A stretch of DNA of 64,000 nucleotides from Notospermus geniculatus (Eukaryota; Nemertea; Pilidiophora; Heteronemertea; Lineidae). The notes below the pieces were generated by a model that was given only the letters and a program-made list of their open reading frames with translations, did no database searches and was not told the origin of the DNA. Positions 62,601 through 64,000 of the stretch are shown here, piece by piece (position 1 is the first letter of the stretch; each line of letters starts with the position of its first letter). Location: positions 178,272 through 242,271 of the forward strand of contig NMRB01000182.1 in the NCBI GenBank assembly GCA_002633025.1, in the 5' to 3' direction. Both the position numbers and the translations under genes were made by a program.

Positions 62601-63659
62601 TCCGATATTTCCGCTCAAGACATAAGAAATGCCGAAATCCGGATAAAGTCTGTGCAATCGCGCGCATTCCCAGAGGAACTAGACTGTTTACGCAAAAACT
62701 CCGTGAAAAGGCCCTTAGTCAGACAACTTCGCCTCCTTTTGGACGAGTCAGGAGTCATACGTGTCGGTGGACGAATCCACAATGCACCACTTAGCTATGA
62801 AGCCAAGTTTCCCGCCTTGCTGCCAAGGTCACATGACCTTACCTCTCTAATGATCAGACATGCTCATACACAAGTACTACATTCAGGAATGCAAGCAACA
62901 GTGACTCACATTCGACAGTCATATTGGATACCTCGAATTCGTGCTGCCGTGAACTCAGTACTCCGCACCTGTGTGCCATGCCGAAAGTTGACATGTAAAC
63001 CCTACCCGTTACCTGTGTCTCCGCCACTGCCAGCATGTAGAGTTCAGGAAGCACCAGCATTCTCTGTAACAGGAGTCGACTTCACTGGTCATCTTTACGT
63101 CATTACACGTGCCAATCAGCAGACTACAGAAAGTAAAGCATACATCTGTTTGTTTACATGTGCCGTCACCCGCGCCATTCACTTGGAAGTAGTGACCAAT
63201 TTATCAACCACCTCCTTTCTCAACGCGTTTCGCAGATTCGCAGCACGACGATTACTTCCATCGAAAATGATATCAGATAATGCAACTACGTACATCTCGG
63301 CTGCGGAGGAATTAAAGGAACTTTTGAACTCGCACGAAATAAAGGACTACATGCGGAATCACCGTGTCGAATGGACATTCATACCAAAACGTGCGCCTTG
63401 GTTTGGAGGTTTTTGGGAAAGACTCATTGGTCTTACCAAACTGACCCTAAAGAAAGTGTTAGGACGCGCACGAATCACACTTGAGGAACTTTCTACTCTC
63501 GTCACAGACTATGCCATCATGCAATCTCCATTTAGATTTGTTTTGACTGCGATCATTAGTATTAGTGTACTCAGACAGTATAATTGGTTTGAGGTCAGAC
63601 CATCAGGTCAGACGTGTTTACCTTCTTCCGAATTATGTAATCTTAGAGTGGAAGAGTGA
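59652..63659 (+). CDS. pol: BEL Pol polyprotein, C-terminally truncated
   Basis: 1335 residues without a stop. The order is three Cys/His clusters (about 38-102: CVFCKKSHSPQDCE, CFNCFGPHRVGSC, CRKCRRKHHTALC), then a DUF1758-type protease (about 155-300) whose active site reads D-E-G rather than D-S-G or D-T-G (VLFDEGATRSFI). The reverse transcriptase (about 420-630) has SDIEKAFLNIEL and NIYVDNVGSG, so Y-V-D-N in place of Y-x-D-D. RNase H (about 750-900) has HCFADASLKGYGAAVY. The integrase (about 1070-1290) has an H2C2 finger, TGVDFTGH, ISDNATTY and APWFGGFWERLI. The last about 50 residues are unlike the family and the DUF5641-type end is missing, so a deletion near 63515 removed it. Confidence 0.9.
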   Translation: MNEDLTMPDTESRPSATAFHTRTHTHQKFKKPTQTPAKATCVFCKKSHSPQDCEIVKDMNKRYEIIKRESLCFNCFGPHRVGSCRSRFTCRKCRRKHHTALCRALSENSMENSASHAEGGSKPKTEPVTSPVEHANLASANGSNTPIHEPGPVLLKTAVADITDKRGCKPQRVTVLFDEGATRSFITKNVADKLQLKPTRTEIIDLAVFGETKNNPRPFDIVTIDVLGTSGQKIDVNAIVVPKISTPVRNLISRDLSSLPHLRNLQLAHPPSNANHFQISLLIGADHYWDFVGDNVIRGPGPTAVSSKLGYLLSGPTCANDYQPRVSAFCVMLRPPSEDPLTRFWSLESIGIADDTQTSKESSDLENFRSYIEKGDKGYVAKLPWKTDHPPLPTNYEVTVQRTRNLVRKLPEETRQVYHRIITEQEARGFIEKAPHEVVTRGHYLPHRPVKKDSITTAIRIVYDCSAKPSQQEPSLNDCLENGPPLLNELLGILIRFRLHNVAFASDIEKAFLNIELHHSDRDFTKFLWLSDPQDPESDFIVYRFSSVLFGSVSSPALLNAVIRTHLEDNTGDVAQDLKDNIYVDNVGSGALSSEDAVSYYNKANELMDAAGFKLRSWASNDATLRQKAETDGVADPAETVGLLGLKWNTTTDAIGFKKLDLETKDSSHVITKREVVKRAASVYDPLGLLAPVMIRAKIFIQELWKSKLYWDDPLPEKLATTWSETDTELSKATEITFPRQYMPNADPHDDTYELHCFADASLKGYGAAVYIKGNSGIALVMTKSRVAPVKELTLPRLELMAATLGARLSKFVKDQLHVKVQKAVLWSAWSDSQIVLSWISSKKHLPVFVRNRVAEIRTFPFEEYKYCPTDHNPADLLTRGISSDKLQRSLLWWTGPEWLAQGDWDVDVLSTPVLLQHTDDETQDTPDEAIPQKTEQPSQDQVNEVHIDRDIDTNRFSSLPKLLRVTAHVLKFIAIMRKQRQRSDISAQDIRNAEIRIKSVQSRAFPEELDCLRKNSVKRPLVRQLRLLLDESGVIRVGGRIHNAPLSYEAKFPALLPRSHDLTSLMIRHAHTQVLHSGMQATVTHIRQSYWIPRIRAAVNSVLRTCVPCRKLTCKPYPLPVSPPLPACRVQEAPAFSVTGVDFTGHLYVITRANQQTTESKAYICLFTCAVTRAIHLEVVTNLSTTSFLNAFRRFAARRLLPSKMISDNATTYISAAEELKELLNSHEIKDYMRNHRVEWTFIPKRAPWFGGFWERLIGLTKLTLKKVLGRARITLEELSTLVTDYAIMQSPFRFVLTAIISISVLRQYNWFEVRPSGQTCLPSSELCNLRVEE

Positions 63660-63931
63660 GTCAGCTTAGTGCTGGATGTATCAGCATATGTTTACATTTA
63701 TTATGCAGTAGCCTATTAATATCTGTGTACTCAAGTGTTTAATTACCTTCTTTATTTTTAGCACTTTAGCATCTTTGTATCTAGTTTGACCCATTCATTT
63801 CTTGTTGTATTATGATGATGTTTTTGTTGAGTTTATGATTGAACTGCCACACACAACGCAATGACGACTATATGATTATCTATGAGTAAATACTTGAACT
63901 CTGTGTCTTAAACATCTCTCGGGCGGGAGAA
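63660..63931 (+). other. Untranslated BEL 3' region and polypurine tract
   Basis: Non-coding, ending in GGGCGGGAGAA immediately before the 3' LTR. Confidence 0.75.
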
Positions 63932-64000
63932 TGTCGGAATTGTAGAATGCAGCTGATTCATTAATTGTATAATTGACAAGTTAGTGAACCCTTGCTCCGC
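63932..64000 (+). repeat. BEL element 3' LTR (start only)
   Basis: 69 bases, identical to 58246-58314, cut by the window edge. Confidence 0.95.

Larger units (their letters stand above)
58246..64000 (+). mobile_element. Young BEL/Pao retrotransposon, 3' end outside window
   Basis: 5' LTR 58246-58480. The first 69 bases of the 3' LTR (63932-64000) are identical to the 5' LTR, which indicates a recent insertion. The interior carries gag (58515-59609) and a long protease-to-integrase frame (59652-63659). The target duplication cannot be tested because the right flank is missing. Confidence 0.9.

Overview
This is eukaryotic, almost certainly animal, DNA. Nothing in it is organised like a bacterial or phage genome. 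The window is dominated by transposable elements of animal type: BEL/Pao and Gypsy LTR retrotransposons, a LINE, a Penelope-like element, a Polinton/Maverick relative, Harbinger remnants and many foldback or MITE-like elements. Frequent GGCCTA-rich tracts and the mix of families suggest a marine invertebrate, perhaps a deuterostome such as an echinoderm, hemichordate or lancelet. That placement is an inference. Only one or two candidate host genes can be proposed, and no spliced host gene was recognised. A 694-base run of N lies at 18651-19344.

Layout. 1-12.2 kb: two direct copies of a roughly 1.6-1.8 kb segment, each carrying an intronless unknown gene (279-1412 intact, 10624-11616 damaged). 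Between them lie MITEs (several nested), a tRNA-like SINE head and a dispersed GCCGCCAGGTGGC-type repeat. 12.2-19.7 kb: an inverted repeat, a decayed transposon-type protein gene, a Harbinger transposase tail and a Penelope-like element 3' end with a hammerhead-like motif, then the gap. 19702-32847: a complete but decayed BEL/Pao element with the 5-bp target duplication CACAT, carrying insertions in both LTRs, in gag and in the reverse transcriptase. 33394-39741: a minus-strand Gypsy-type element with gag and protease but no recognisable pol, flanked by AAAG. 40-46 kb: three non-autonomous elements and duplicated spacer. 46.7-52.6 kb: a truncated LINE running into a tandem array of degenerate P-loop domains that resemble DUF3987. 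53.5-54.5 kb: Gypsy integrase remnants. 57.5-58.2 kb: a tandem repeat dense in TGACCT motifs. 58246 to beyond the window: a young BEL/Pao element with a nearly complete pol.

The most notable object is a 5,689-bp element at 23787-29475 inside the BEL reverse transcriptase. It has AG...CT ends, long terminal inverted repeats and a 6-bp target duplication (GTGATG), all diagnostic of Polintons. It encodes a Polinton-type integrase, a broken A32/FtsK-like packaging ATPase, two C2H2 proteins (one with a membrane segment), and a 268-residue protein that looks like the poxvirus-type late transcription factor VLTF-3. It is about a third of the usual Polinton length, and no DNA polymerase, protease or capsid gene was seen.
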